A stretch of DNA of 64,000 bases from Hyphomicrobiales bacterium (GCA_017304475.1 JAFKKV010000026.1:62001-126000), one strand, 5' to 3'. Counted from the stretch's first letter, positions 44,851 to 54,745 are shown. The notes: generated by a model from the letters alone, not told the origin. Numbers and translations: made by a program.

Positions 44851-45115
44851 AGCGTGCGAGCCCTTGCCCCGCGGCCATTTCCCCAGGCCGCCCGGCCGAA
44901 TCCCAGCCCCCGATCGATCCTGGCTCCGCCCTCTCGCTCAGGATCAGGTCGGGTTTGGATCAAAAGAAGGATGTGATCTCGGCAGGCCGAAATCGACCAT
45001 TTCCGCCGCCACCATCGTCGGTGAGCCCGCCAACGCGAGCCCCGGCGAACTCGGCCAGGTTTCAGCTCGGCCCGAAGGGGCAAAGGTCGTCTCGCGGCCG
45101 ACCGGCCGCAAAATC

Positions 45116-46957
45116 CTACTCGGTCCGGATCATGACTGCTTCGCTGCTGCGGGTCAGGTGGGGAGAATAATAGGGATCGGCGTCGACATAGCGCGGCCAC
45201 CGCGCGGCGAGGATCTGCGATTCCCGCTGAAACCGGGCGCGCTTCTCAGCGCCCATTTCATAGCCCCGCGACTTGCTTTCGAAATGGTGCAATTCGGCGA
45301 AGGGAGTCCAGATATTCTCGTAGCCTGCCTCCCGGACCTTCAGGCAGAAGTCGATGTCGTTCAGGGCGATCTTCAGGAACCCTTCGTCGAAGCCGCCGAC
45401 CTCCTGCGCGATGCACCGCCTCACGGCCAGGCAGGCGGCGGTGACGGCACTGAAATTCTGCGCGACGCGCAGGCGGCCAAAATAGCCGAACTCAGCGCCT
45501 TCGAAGCCTCGATAGGGATGACTGGCGACGCCGCAAACGCCCAGGAAGACACCCGCGTGTTGGATCGTGCCGTCGGGGTAGTAGAGTTTCGCGCCGACAC
45601 AGCCGATCTCCGGCCGCATCGCCTGCGCGACCAATTCCGCCAGCCAGTCCGCGCCGATCACGCTGGTGTCGTTGTTGAGAAAGACGAGCACCTGTCCGGT
45701 CGCGGCGGCGATCCCGATATTGTTCATCGCCGAATAATTGAACGGCTGAGGATAACTCTCGATCCTGGCCCCGCTGCTGCGAAGTTCGGCATAGAGCCCC
45801 AGCGTGTCCAGGTCTGTCGAGCCATTGTCGACGATGACCAACTCAAAAGATGGATAGGTCGTTGTTTGCCGGATCGATTCGATGCAGGCACGCAGGAGTT
45901 CCGGCTGGTCCTTGTTGGGAATGACGATGCTGGCCAGCGGGACCGGCTGCGGCGTTCGAAATTGCACGCGGGCCAAGGGCGCCTCGGGCAGCAACGAGAC
46001 GGTCGCCGGCCGGCCGGTCCGGTCGAGATGATCCGAAATCGCGGAGACCATGGCCCGCGAAGCTCGTGGCTTCGCCGCGCCACGGCCCGCCATCGACGTT
46101 TCAGCGGCGCGCCAATGATAGAGGACCTTCGGGATGTGAAGGATCTGGTCTCGCGCCAACCCCTCGGTGATTCTCAGATAGAGATCGTGGTCCTGGGCCC
46201 CCTCGAGGCCGAGCCGCCAGCCGCCGCGCGCCCGCACGTCTTCCGTGCGCATGGCGGAGAGATGGTTCAGGTAATTATAGGCACGCAGCAGGTCCGGCGA
46301 CCAATCCGGCTTGAAGTGCGGCTCGTAGCGCCTGGTCCCGGTCGGATCGATCTTGTCCTCGTCGGAATAGACAAAGCAAACCGCTGGAGCGTCCGCAATC
46401 GCCGATGCGAGTTCGAGAAGGGCATGCGGCCGCAGCAAATCGTCATGGTCGAGCGGAACGATCCATGCGCCGCCCGCGAGCCCGAGGGCGGCGTTCGAGG
46501 CGGCAGAGATGCCGCTGTTCCGGTCGAACCGGACCCATTTGATCCTCGCGTCTTCGGACCCGATCCGCTCCAGGATCCCGGCAACATGCAAGCTCTGGGA
46601 TCCGTCGTCACAGATGCAGAGCTCCCAATGCGGGTAGATCTGCGACCGGACCGACGCTATCGCGGCTTCAAGGATCGGGGCGGGCGTCTCGAAGACCGGC
46701 ATGATGACGGAAACGAGCGGGCGCGCCGCCAAGGCGCCCAATCGTTCCTCGAACGCGGCTCTGTCCGCCTCCGGATCGTCGTCGAATCGCTTGATCCAAT
46801 CCTCGTAGCGCGCCTCGTGGCGCACGGTTCGCCGGAGGCGCCGCAGGAGCCCACTCGGCCCCTCGCTCCCCAGGATTTCGGCCACGCGCCTCAGGGCCGG
46901 CTGGATACCGCCGATCCGCCGAATGGCTCGCCCGAGCGGCGTTGCGATATGCGGCAA
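45116..46957 (-). CDS. Tandem glycosyltransferase family 2 protein (two GT2 domains)
   Basis: 613 aa. GT2 domain 1 (about residues 80-330) starts LVSVIMPVFETPAPILEAAI with the DxD-type PLDHDD and YSDEDKID; GT2 domain 2 (about 335-600) starts ASIVIPNKDQPELLRACIES with FLNNDTSVIGADWL and ALNDIDFCLKVREAGYEN. Such double GT2 enzymes build rhamnose-rich or O-antigen polysaccharide at the cytoplasmic face. The antisense 833-codon frame is a shadow. Transcribed away from the RgpF-like gene. Confidence 0.9.
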   Translation of the reverse strand: MPHIATPLGRAIRRIGGIQPALRRVAEILGSEGPSGLLRRLRRTVRHEARYEDWIKRFDDDPEADRAAFEERLGALAARPLVSVIMPVFETPAPILEAAIASVRSQIYPHWELCICDDGSQSLHVAGILERIGSEDARIKWVRFDRNSGISAASNAALGLAGGAWIVPLDHDDLLRPHALLELASAIADAPAVCFVYSDEDKIDPTGTRRYEPHFKPDWSPDLLRAYNYLNHLSAMRTEDVRARGGWRLGLEGAQDHDLYLRITEGLARDQILHIPKVLYHWRAAETSMAGRGAAKPRASRAMVSAISDHLDRTGRPATVSLLPEAPLARVQFRTPQPVPLASIVIPNKDQPELLRACIESIRQTTTYPSFELVIVDNGSTDLDTLGLYAELRSSGARIESYPQPFNYSAMNNIGIAAATGQVLVFLNNDTSVIGADWLAELVAQAMRPEIGCVGAKLYYPDGTIQHAGVFLGVCGVASHPYRGFEGAEFGYFGRLRVAQNFSAVTAACLAVRRCIAQEVGGFDEGFLKIALNDIDFCLKVREAGYENIWTPFAELHHFESKSRGYEMGAEKRARFQRESQILAARWPRYVDADPYYSPHLTRSSEAVMIRTE

Positions 46958-47321
46958 AGAACCATTCCGATGAAACTGTCGACGGTGCTGCTTCCTATGC
47001 GCCGCGTCAGCTTGTCAATTCTGAAAGGACTCGTGGAACGAGCATTATGCGGTGCGTACCTTCCTTACGCACAATCATGACCGGAAAGTCCCGACGTTCA
47101 ACGACGACACGGCGGTCTTCGGACGCCCTCTGGTCGAAGCCGCATATCCGGCATTTCCGCGCAATTCCGGCAGCGCGCTCCGGCCGCGGCGGCAATAGGC
47201 CAGAACACCCTGACGGGGAGCTATCCCGCGGCCTCAACCCGCGATACGAACGCCGTTCAATGTATCTGGGCGCCGGCAGCCGGGCCCTCCAACGCAAGAG
47301 GGGCCGAGAAGGGCCTGACCC
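46958..47321. other. Divergent promoter region of the polysaccharide cluster
   Basis: 364 bases between the tandem GT2 gene (minus) and the RgpF-like gene (plus). No credible gene. Two small hairpins are visible: CTCGT-GGA-ACGAG near 47030 and GTGCGT / ACGCAC (47052-47072). TTGTCAATTC near 47013 could be part of a -35 region. Confidence 0.4.
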
Positions 47322-48200
47322 GTGTCCGCTCAATCGCTCATTTCCAGATGCGCTTCTCTCGCCCTTCGCGGCGTCGCCTATCTGCGCCATCGCCTGCAGA
47401 TGGCCGCGACGCCGACAGTCGGGGCGATCTATGTGTCCGATACCGGGCGCCAGTGGCGAAGACGCCGGGCCGCGGCGCGCCCGCAAGCGATATGGCCGGG
47501 CCTCAGGGTCGCGATCGTTGCGCATGTCTATTATCCCGAACTGATGGACGAGATCCTCGCGTGCCGTCAGTTGCTGCCCTTGGGCACCCCCCTGCACGTC
47601 ACATTACCGCCCGACCATGCCTCGTCGGTGCGCGCGGCGCTCGTCTCCCAGGAGGCGATCATCGTTCACGAATGCGAGAATCGAGGTCGCGACATTGCGC
47701 CGTTCCTGACTCTCCTGTCGTCCGGCGTGCTGGACGGCTACGATGCAGTGCTGAAGCTCCATACCAAGCGAAGTCCTCATCTTCGCGATGGCGACATCCG
47801 GCGAAAGCTCTTGTTCGACAGGCTGTGCGGCGAGTGGAACAGTGTCTGCCGCATCGTGACGGCGTTCGAGCAGCCTACCACCGGGCTGGTGGGATGGGGC
47901 CAAACCTGGCGAGCAACGCCATCGTACTGGATGGCGAACGAGGTGCGCGTCGCGGGTCTCGCCGCACGAATGGGAGCGTCGCGCGAAGCGATGAGGCTGG
48001 GCTTCTTCGAAGGCTCCATGTTCTGGTTCCGCCCGGCCGCATTGGCGGCGCTGCGAGAACTCAGTCTGCGGCCGGGCGACTTCGAGCCGGAGGAACGCCA
48101 GCTCGACGCGACGCTGCACCATGCTGTCGAGCGATGTTTCACCATCTCGGCATGGGCCAGCGGCTATCGCGTGCTCGATCTCCAAGGACGTGCGCTCTGA
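47322..48200 (+). CDS. Rhamnan-synthesis RgpF-type protein
   Basis: About 292 aa. RgpF landmarks in order: IVAHVYYPELMDEILA, TLPPDHA, HECENRGRDIAPFL, LKLHTKRSPHLRDGD, FFEGSMFWFRPAALAALRE, LHHAVERCFTISAWA. RgpF proteins take part in rhamnose-polymer assembly. GTG 47322 is the likely start (GAAGGG eight bases upstream); the first ATG at 47400 would remove 26 residues. N-terminal 30 residues are basic. Confidence 0.85.
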   Translation: MSAQSLISRCASLALRGVAYLRHRLQMAATPTVGAIYVSDTGRQWRRRRAAARPQAIWPGLRVAIVAHVYYPELMDEILACRQLLPLGTPLHVTLPPDHASSVRAALVSQEAIIVHECENRGRDIAPFLTLLSSGVLDGYDAVLKLHTKRSPHLRDGDIRRKLLFDRLCGEWNSVCRIVTAFEQPTTGLVGWGQTWRATPSYWMANEVRVAGLAARMGASREAMRLGFFEGSMFWFRPAALAALRELSLRPGDFEPEERQLDATLHHAVERCFTISAWASGYRVLDLQGRAL

Positions 48201-48281
48201 CGCCGCGGCGCTCCTCGAGATTGACGGCACTCCGCGGCCGGGACTTTCCGCCCGTGTGCATGTGCGATATGGGTCTATCCC

Positions 48282-49322
48282 ATGTCAGGTGCTGGTTCGA
48301 TCTCTCTTTCGGTCGTCGTCCCGATCTATTCCGGAGAGGCCTATCTGCGTGAGCTGGTCGGGCAGCTCGCCAAGGTGCGAGCTGATTGGCGCGAGCGGGG
48401 CGCGCCGATGGATCTTGCCGAGGTCATCCTCGTGGACGATGCCGCCATCGACGGGTCGCCCGCCCTCATGGATGAGCTTTCGAAGGAATTCGGCTGGGTG
48501 ACAGCCGTTCACATGATGCAGAATTTCGGCCAGCACGCCGCGACGATTGCGGGGGTCCTGCATAGTTCCGGCGATTGGGTCGTGACCCTTGACGAAGATC
48601 TCCAGCATCCTCCGGGCGAGATCGAGGGATTGCTGAAACATGCAGTCCTGGAGCGGGCGGATATCGTCTATGCGAAGCCCACGGGAGCTGTTCACGAGGC
48701 GCGCTCACGCGATTGGGCCTCCCGCGGCTTCAAGCGGCTGATGGTGTTCCTCACCGGAAACGCCAATGTCATCCATTTCAACAGTTTTCGATTGCTGCGC
48801 GGCCCCCTCGCCCGCGCCGCCTCGAGTGTCTGCGGTTATGAGACCTATTTCGATGTGGCGCTGTCCTGGTTCACCAAGCGCGTCACATTTCGATCGCTCG
48901 AGCTCAAGGATCACCGCTTCATCGCCAGCGGCCGGAGCGGCTACAGCTTCGCGCGTCTCCTGACCCATGCACGGCGTCTGCTTATTTCCAGCCAGGTGAA
49001 GCTTGTTCGCCTGTTCGGATTGGTCGGGATGTTCATCGTGGTCGCCAGCACGCTTGGCGCGCTTGCCCTCCTCATGAACAAGATGCTCTCGCCGGACAGC
49101 ATCTCCGTGACCGGCTGGACTTCGCTCATGCTGACGATCGTCTTCTTTGGCGGCCTCATCACCTTCATGCTGTCGCTCGGGCTCGAATACCTCTCGACCC
49201 TCGTTCTGGCCGCCCATGGCAAGCCGGTATTTTTCTCGGTCGACCGTTCGAACGACCTGACCTTGGTCCGTTATTTTTCATCCGCGCCGTATGATACTGA
49301 TAGAACGCCAGCCTTCGCCTGA
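48282..49322 (+). CDS. GtrB-type membrane-anchored glycosyltransferase (GT2)
   Basis: 346 aa. GT2 fold with LSVVVPIYSGEAYL, VDDAAIDGS and the hallmark LDEDLQHPPGEI (DxD plus PPE-type), then two C-terminal membrane helices around residues 235-300 (LFGLVGMFIVVASTLGALAL, LMLTIVFFGGLITFMLSLGL). This is the DPM1/ArnC/GtrB layout, which moves a sugar onto polyprenyl phosphate on the inner leaflet. A GtrA and a GT-C protein follow at 50984 and 52079. Its end overlaps the next gene by 32 bases. Confidence 0.88.
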   Translation: MSGAGSISLSVVVPIYSGEAYLRELVGQLAKVRADWRERGAPMDLAEVILVDDAAIDGSPALMDELSKEFGWVTAVHMMQNFGQHAATIAGVLHSSGDWVVTLDEDLQHPPGEIEGLLKHAVLERADIVYAKPTGAVHEARSRDWASRGFKRLMVFLTGNANVIHFNSFRLLRGPLARAASSVCGYETYFDVALSWFTKRVTFRSLELKDHRFIASGRSGYSFARLLTHARRLLISSQVKLVRLFGLVGMFIVVASTLGALALLMNKMLSPDSISVTGWTSLMLTIVFFGGLITFMLSLGLEYLSTLVLAAHGKPVFFSVDRSNDLTLVRYFSSAPYDTDRTPAFA

Positions 49323-50250
49323 GGGCGATACACGGCATGCGATCGCGATCTTCGGCGTCGGGCTCGTCGGCGCGGCGGTCCTGCAGGCGATTTTGCGCCA
49401 CGGGCCGGCACAGCCGACCGAACTGCCCCTGAACTGGACGGATCGCGGCCAGAGGGCGGCGGAGCTGGCCGCCGTGGCAGATGCGTTGGGCAGGCTGAAC
49501 AGCGTCGAGACGCTGGATATCCTGTGGGCTGCCGGAAAGGCCGGGTTCGCGGCCGACCGCGCACAGCTTGGGTCCGAAGTCGAGGCCTTCGGCGACATAC
49601 TGCAATGGGCGAGAGCCATGCGGCACCGCTGTCCCGGCCGCGCTCTGCACCTGCATGTCGTCAGTTCGGCAGGCGGGTTGTTCGAAGGGCAGCGCTTCGT
49701 CGATGGCGCGAGCACGCCGCAGCCGTGCAGAGCCTATGGAGAAGCCAAGCTCGAGCAGGAGCAGCTTGCGGGGCATTTGCGCTCGGAAATGTCAGTTCAG
49801 ATCTATCGTCCGAGTTCCATTTATGGCTTCACCGGGATACATGGGCGCTTCGGGCTTGTGAACGCCCTGATCGCGAATGCGAAGCGGCATGCGACGACGC
49901 GGATTTTCGGAGGGCTCGATACCGTGCGCGACTATGTCCTTGCGACAGATGTCGGCGATTTCATCGCACGGAGGATCATCGGCCTGGAGACTTCGTCGCG
50001 GACCTTCCTCCTGGCCAGTGGCAAGCCGGCATCGGTGAGCCAGATCGCACGCATCGCCAGCAAGGTGATTGGTGCGCCGCTCTACCTCAGTCTGGACCCC
50101 TTGCCGTCGAATGCGAGCCCCATCACGTTTCGACCGTCCGCATTGCCTGAAGACTGGCGCCCGACGGATCTCGAAACCGGGATCCGCCTGGTGATGCTTC
50201 AGCTGTCGTCGAGCTTCGAATCCGGTCGCAATGCGCGGTTACGGCAGTGA
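49291..50250 (+). CDS. NAD-dependent epimerase/dehydratase
   Basis: 319 aa. Atypical Rossmann start IAIFGVGLVGAAVL instead of GGxGFIG, but the rest fits the extended SDR family: VVSSAGG, the YxxxK pair in AYGEAKLEQEQ, YRPSSIYGFTG, and TVRDYVLATDVGDFI. Probably makes or modifies a nucleotide-sugar for the cluster. Start overlaps the GtrB-type gene. Stop overlaps the next methyltransferase. Confidence 0.82.
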   Translation: MILIERQPSPEGDTRHAIAIFGVGLVGAAVLQAILRHGPAQPTELPLNWTDRGQRAAELAAVADALGRLNSVETLDILWAAGKAGFAADRAQLGSEVEAFGDILQWARAMRHRCPGRALHLHVVSSAGGLFEGQRFVDGASTPQPCRAYGEAKLEQEQLAGHLRSEMSVQIYRPSSIYGFTGIHGRFGLVNALIANAKRHATTRIFGGLDTVRDYVLATDVGDFIARRIIGLETSSRTFLLASGKPASVSQIARIASKVIGAPLYLSLDPLPSNASPITFRPSALPEDWRPTDLETGIRLVMLQLSSSFESGRNARLRQ

Positions 50251-50987
50251 CCGTCGCAGGACAAAGATTGGCAGGACAAGTGGACCCTCAACAGGAACAG
50301 ACCGCCAGGACGTTCGATGGCTATAAGGACAGCTATTCGGAGGCTGTCGACAGCGTCGTCGCTTTTACCGGCTTTTCCGTCGATTTCTTCACGAGGGTCA
50401 AGGCCGACTACATCCTCGATCTGACGCGGGAAGAGCTAGGGAACCCCGGAAACCTGTCCGTCCTCGATGTCGGCTGCGGGATCGGCAACTATCATCCCCT
50501 GCTCTCACCGCATTTCGGCACGCTGGCCGGCGTGGACGTTTCGAGCGCCTGCGTCGATACGGCACGTCGACGCAATCCGGCCGTTGGATACCAAGTCTAT
50601 GATGGCGAAAGGCTGCCCTATGACAGTGCCAGCTTCGATCTCGCTTTCACGATCTGCGTCATGCACCACGTGCCCCCCGCCAAATGGCGCGGCTTCGTCG
50701 GCGAAATGCGACGTGTTCTGAGGCCGGGTGGATTGGCCCTGGTCTTCGAGCATAATCCGTACAATCCCTTGACGCGGCGTGCCGTCAACACTTGCCCTTT
50801 CGATGCGGATGCCGTTTTGCTGCGCAGCCGGACCACGAAAGCACTGCTCCGAGAGGCGGGCTTCGACGGTATTCGCGCGCGTTATATCCTGTCCGTCCCG
50901 CCGACGAACCGCCTCTTGCGCCGCGTTGATCGCGGATTCGGGCTGCTGCCGTTCGGTGGCCAGTATTACGTGATGGCAACGGCATGA
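50247..50987 (+). CDS. Class I SAM-dependent methyltransferase
   Basis: 246 aa. Motif I LDVGCGIGNYHPLL, motif II-like LAGVDVSSACVDTA, FTICVMHHVPPAK and LRPGGLALVFEHNP are standard. Likely O-methylates a sugar or glycan intermediate. It overlaps the epimerase (GTGA) and the GtrA gene (ATGA), indicating tight coupling. Confidence 0.85.
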   Translation: MTVAGQRLAGQVDPQQEQTARTFDGYKDSYSEAVDSVVAFTGFSVDFFTRVKADYILDLTREELGNPGNLSVLDVGCGIGNYHPLLSPHFGTLAGVDVSSACVDTARRRNPAVGYQVYDGERLPYDSASFDLAFTICVMHHVPPAKWRGFVGEMRRVLRPGGLALVFEHNPYNPLTRRAVNTCPFDADAVLLRSRTTKALLREAGFDGIRARYILSVPPTNRLLRRVDRGFGLLPFGGQYYVMATA

Positions 50988-51457
50988 AGAATGGGCTTGC
51001 GGATTGGCTCAGCCATCAGATCTCGTCGGACGCGCTGTTGGTCAAGGCGATCCGGTTCGGGATGATCGGCGCGCTCAGCGGCGCCGCCTTTCTGGGAGTG
51101 ACGATGGTTCTCGTCGATCTCATCGGCGTCGGCGCGAAGCTTGCCGCCGCGATCGCCTACCTTTCATCGATGCCGTTGAATTTCATAGGCAATCGCCGGT
51201 TCTCGTTTCGCTCGCGCGGGTCTTTGGTGCCGGACCTGTCGCGGTTCGCCGTGCTCCATGCCGTCAACCTGCTGCTCGCCATGCTGTCGATGGGAGCAGT
51301 CGTCGACCTCTTGGGAATCCATTATCTGCTGGGCGCGGCCGCCACCATCGTCATCGTTCCGCTCGTCAATTTCGCGGCGATGAACTGGTGGGTCTTCCGC
51401 GCGAGACGATGCGACCGGTCAGACGCGACGCGGTGCGGTGGTGAAGGCAAGGCCTGA
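50984..51457 (+). CDS. GtrA family membrane protein
   Basis: 157 aa, four predicted membrane helices. Family pattern: IRFGMIGALSGAAFLGVTMVL, then SMPLNFIGNRRFSFRSRG between helices 2 and 3, and LVNFAAMNWWVFRAR at the end. GtrA is a small flippase-like subunit that moves polyprenyl-phosphate-linked glycose across the inner membrane. Part of a GtrA/GtrB/GT-C set here. Confidence 0.9.
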   Translation: MKNGLADWLSHQISSDALLVKAIRFGMIGALSGAAFLGVTMVLVDLIGVGAKLAAAIAYLSSMPLNFIGNRRFSFRSRGSLVPDLSRFAVLHAVNLLLAMLSMGAVVDLLGIHYLLGAAATIVIVPLVNFAAMNWWVFRARRCDRSDATRCGGEGKA

Positions 51458-51469
51458 AAGTCGATCCTC

Positions 51470-52078
51470 ATGTTGAAGAAGGCTCTGGAACTGCCCGGCA
51501 TCTACCAAGCCTTCCAGGAGGCTGGGGGGTTTTTCGGTGCGCGGGTCAAGGCCCAGTCCGAGTTCCTGGATATTCGGCCGGGCATGCAGGTCATCGATAT
51601 CGGCTGCGGCCCCGGTCACATCGCCAAGTTCATGCCGGAAGGCGTCGACTATGTCGGTTTCGATATAGACCGCTCCTATATCGACCACGCCAACAGGCGC
51701 TTCGGCAATCGCGGCCGGTTCTTCTGCCAGTTCTTCGACGCAGCCGCGGCGCGGCAGTTCGGCCCGGCCGATATCGTGATGATGAATGGCGTGCTGCACC
51801 ATATCGGCGACGACGAGCTCGGCGATACCCTGCGCAATGTCCGGGAAGCACTCCGGCCGGGAGGCCTGCTGTTCACCCTCGATGGCTGCTACCGGCAGGG
51901 ACAGTCGGCCTTCAGGCGCTGGATGCTCGACAATGACCGGGGCCGCTTCGTGCGCGACGAAGCCGGATATCGCCAGGTTCTGGCGCCGGTTTTCGAGACC
52001 GTTGAACTGCACATTCGCGAGAACTATTCGCGCGTTCCCTACACCTTCGTCGTGGGCGTCTCCGCCAGAACCACTTGA
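51470..52078 (+). CDS. Class I SAM-dependent methyltransferase
   Basis: 202 aa. Motif I VIDIGCGPGHIAKFM, then VGFDIDRSYID, MMNGVLHHIGDDEL and LRPGGLLFTLDGCYRQ. Small for the class but complete. The stop is followed at once by the GT-C start (TGAATG). Target unknown, probably a glycan precursor. Confidence 0.85.
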   Translation: MLKKALELPGIYQAFQEAGGFFGARVKAQSEFLDIRPGMQVIDIGCGPGHIAKFMPEGVDYVGFDIDRSYIDHANRRFGNRGRFFCQFFDAAAARQFGPADIVMMNGVLHHIGDDELGDTLRNVREALRPGGLLFTLDGCYRQGQSAFRRWMLDNDRGRFVRDEAGYRQVLAPVFETVELHIRENYSRVPYTFVVGVSARTT

Positions 52079-54406
52079 ATGCCGAATGTGAGCAATGCCG
52101 CCGGAATGCCTGTAAGCGACGATAGAGGGCGTGGCGGCCTTGCCTGGCTGCTGCTCGCCGTCCTGGCGGTGGCCGGCGTGGCGGTCCTGTACGGGCCCTA
52201 TCTCGACGAGCGCTGGTCGTTCGCGCCCTATGGCGACACGATTTATCTCACCGGCCCGCTGTTCTGCGACATTTCAAGGACCGTCAAGGCCGGCGCGGCG
52301 CCGCTCATGAACTGGTCCACATTCGAGGCCATCGACTACAACCCGCACGTCGCCGGCTACTATCCCTTCTACCTTTTCCGATGGCTGACCTTCTGCTCGG
52401 CCACTGATGCCGCGCAAGCCGCCGACATCATCGCCGTCGCTCATATCGCCATTTTCCTGATCACGATGACGCGGCTTTGCCGAGCGACCGGCGCCAGTCT
52501 TGCCGCCTCGGTGGTCGGAGCGGCAATCTGCGCGACATTCCCCAACACATTCGCGCTGGCGGTCTTTCCAACCTTCATCGCCGTCATGGCCTGGCTGCCG
52601 GTAGCACTCGAAGGCCTCGTGCGCCTCTTTTATCATCGTGGTCAAAGCCTGATCGGCGCTCTTCTTCTGGCGCTCGGGACTGGCGCCATGCTGACCGCGG
52701 GGCCGGGCACGAACCTGCTCTCGGCATTGATCCTGGCCGGCATGGCCATGGCTGCCGATACCGCCGTGCGCCAGTTCCGCGTCCCGGACCCGGCAGCGAT
52801 CCGGTGGCTGGCCGGAGGGCTTGCCGTCGCCGCCGTTGTGACCTTCTTCCTGACATTGGCTTCAACCGTCCATCTGTTCAGCCATCTGGACGAGATCATC
52901 CGCTGGACCCGCAGCGGCCCGGTCATCGGTGCGTCGGGGACCGGCAATCCGCGAGAAATTCTGACCGAACAGCTCGGCTGGCGGGACCTGGTTCAGCTGG
53001 TCGTGCCGGTCAATGCCGATTTTGCCGCGGGCAACTATTTTCTAGGCCCGGCTGCGATCGCCCTGGGCGTAGCCGGCGGCTGGCGGCGCTGGGCGTGGCC
53101 CGCAGTCAGGATCTTCTTCATCCTCGCGCTCATCTGCCTCTGCCTCGTATTCCTCTCGCCAAGCCGCGTTCTCCAGCTCTGGGCCTATATTCCCGGTTTG
53201 AGCCACACGCGCCATCTCAGCCTGCTGGCGACGCCACTGTGCGTGGCCGTCGCGCTGCTCTGCGCCCATGGCCTCGATGTCGTCGCCGAGGGCCGCCGGC
53301 AGACGGGATGGCAGGCCTGCCTGCCCGCGTGGGGAGCGTCGGCCCTGCTGGGCCTGGCCGTGTCGTTGCCTCATCTGGTCGTCCTGCGCAGCGTGCATGC
53401 CGCATGGCTGATCACCTTCCTTGGTGGCGTCGCCGCGCTTTCCGCCGTCGCCGCGTTCCGGGCGAGGCCGCCCGCAGTGAGAGCCTGTGCGACGCTTGGC
53501 CTGCTCGCAGCCCACGGGTTGCTGGCCTTCGGATCCCTTCCCCGCGTCCCGGGCGTTCCAGCCGTGGTCAATTCGCCGACATGGCAGTCCATCGAGGCCG
53601 CGATCGAGCAGATACGAACGACCGATCCCGAGCCTGGCTGGATTGCCCTGCACCCGTCGATCAAGGACGGCGACCTGACCTACATGACAGGCGGGTCGGC
53701 CGCGACCTATCGGGACCTGCCCACCTTCAGCCATTACACGTCGCCGCGCGTCTACTGGAAATTCGCTCACGAGATATCGCTGGTCGGTGGCAGCCGTTTC
53801 GCCCCCTTTGGCGGAAAATACCTGCTCTCCGCCGAGCCACAGGATCCATCGGTCGGCGAACAGGTTTTTGCCTCGGGCGATATTCGGACCTATCGGCTGA
53901 AGGGAAGTCGCCCCGCGGTCGCTATGGTCTGCGCCGTGCCGGAGGACATCGATCCACTTCCGGCCAGTACGGTCAGGGCGCCGCGCGGCCAGTTGCCCTT
54001 GTTGGCAGGCACGATCGCCGCGAAACTGGCAACGCTTCAGGATGGCCGGCACGATTGCGGCACCGCCGGAGAGCTGAAGGCGGCGCGCATCGACAGGGCA
54101 GCCAACGCCCTGCATTTTGCCGTCGAGGCAGGGCCACGTCGGCTCGCCGTGATCAACCTCCCGCCCTACGCCGCCTGGAAGCTCGAACTGGGCGGCACCA
54201 GCATCCCGCTGTACAATCTGGGCGAGCGGCAGATCGTCGGCGTGATCCCGGCGAACCTGTCGGGCCGTGCAGAGCTGGTCTACCGGCCGGTGCTCTATGG
54301 GTGGCTGAAGTCCGTCACCGCGCTATCCTGGGTGGTCGGGATCGTCCTGTTCATCGGACTGGCCGTTCGATGGCGGCGGAGGAGCCGATTGGAGCGCGCC
54401 TGGTAG
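52079..54406 (+). CDS. Polytopic membrane protein, YfhO/GT-C-like
   Basis: 775 aa with about 12-13 membrane helices in the first 480 residues (LAWLLLAVLAVAGVAVLY onward) and a soluble C-terminal part (about 490-740), then a last helix WVVGIVLFIGLAV. Acidic residues follow helix 1 (YGPYLDERW...YGDTIYLT), as expected for GT-C enzymes using polyprenyl-phosphate sugars. It could be the third, specificity-determining component of a GtrABC-like system. No close family match can be asserted from sequence alone. Confidence 0.7.
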   Translation: MPNVSNAAGMPVSDDRGRGGLAWLLLAVLAVAGVAVLYGPYLDERWSFAPYGDTIYLTGPLFCDISRTVKAGAAPLMNWSTFEAIDYNPHVAGYYPFYLFRWLTFCSATDAAQAADIIAVAHIAIFLITMTRLCRATGASLAASVVGAAICATFPNTFALAVFPTFIAVMAWLPVALEGLVRLFYHRGQSLIGALLLALGTGAMLTAGPGTNLLSALILAGMAMAADTAVRQFRVPDPAAIRWLAGGLAVAAVVTFFLTLASTVHLFSHLDEIIRWTRSGPVIGASGTGNPREILTEQLGWRDLVQLVVPVNADFAAGNYFLGPAAIALGVAGGWRRWAWPAVRIFFILALICLCLVFLSPSRVLQLWAYIPGLSHTRHLSLLATPLCVAVALLCAHGLDVVAEGRRQTGWQACLPAWGASALLGLAVSLPHLVVLRSVHAAWLITFLGGVAALSAVAAFRARPPAVRACATLGLLAAHGLLAFGSLPRVPGVPAVVNSPTWQSIEAAIEQIRTTDPEPGWIALHPSIKDGDLTYMTGGSAATYRDLPTFSHYTSPRVYWKFAHEISLVGGSRFAPFGGKYLLSAEPQDPSVGEQVFASGDIRTYRLKGSRPAVAMVCAVPEDIDPLPASTVRAPRGQLPLLAGTIAAKLATLQDGRHDCGTAGELKAARIDRAANALHFAVEAGPRRLAVINLPPYAAWKLELGGTSIPLYNLGERQIVGVIPANLSGRAELVYRPVLYGWLKSVTALSWVVGIVLFIGLAVRWRRRSRLERAW

Positions 54407-54745
54407 CGTCGGGCGATCTGCGCGCGAGCCATGCATGGACGGTGATACCCTTGTGTCCAAGGCCATGACGTTGGACGCCTTGATCCAGATTGAATATAGG
54501 ACTTGCACTTCACGCGAACCTGCAGGGATGCGGCTGCGGCTCTTGCGGACGCCTGCGCCGGCGATCCCGGAGCTGCGGCCTCCGGCACTGTCTCAGGCCC
54601 CGGGCCGAGCGGATGCCGGGAAGTTCGTTGCAGCGAACGGGCCACCGTGGCCTGGTCGGGCTCGCCAACATGCGGGTCCGTCTCGGGCGAGCGGCTTGAA
54701 CGCCGGTCACTATCGCAGTCGCATGGACATGCCGAAGAGTTTGGA
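54407..54745. other. Gap before the methyltransferase-glycosyltransferase gene
   Basis: 339 bases without a supported gene. Short frames such as 54435-54749 look non-coding (runs of Arg/Pro/Gly). The sequence around 54490 is more AT-rich and may carry a promoter. Confidence 0.35.

Noticed and set aside
44579..47080. 833-codon plus-strand frame over the tandem GT2 gene
   Set aside because: Antisense to a clear two-domain glycosyltransferase; no recognisable domain in the frame.
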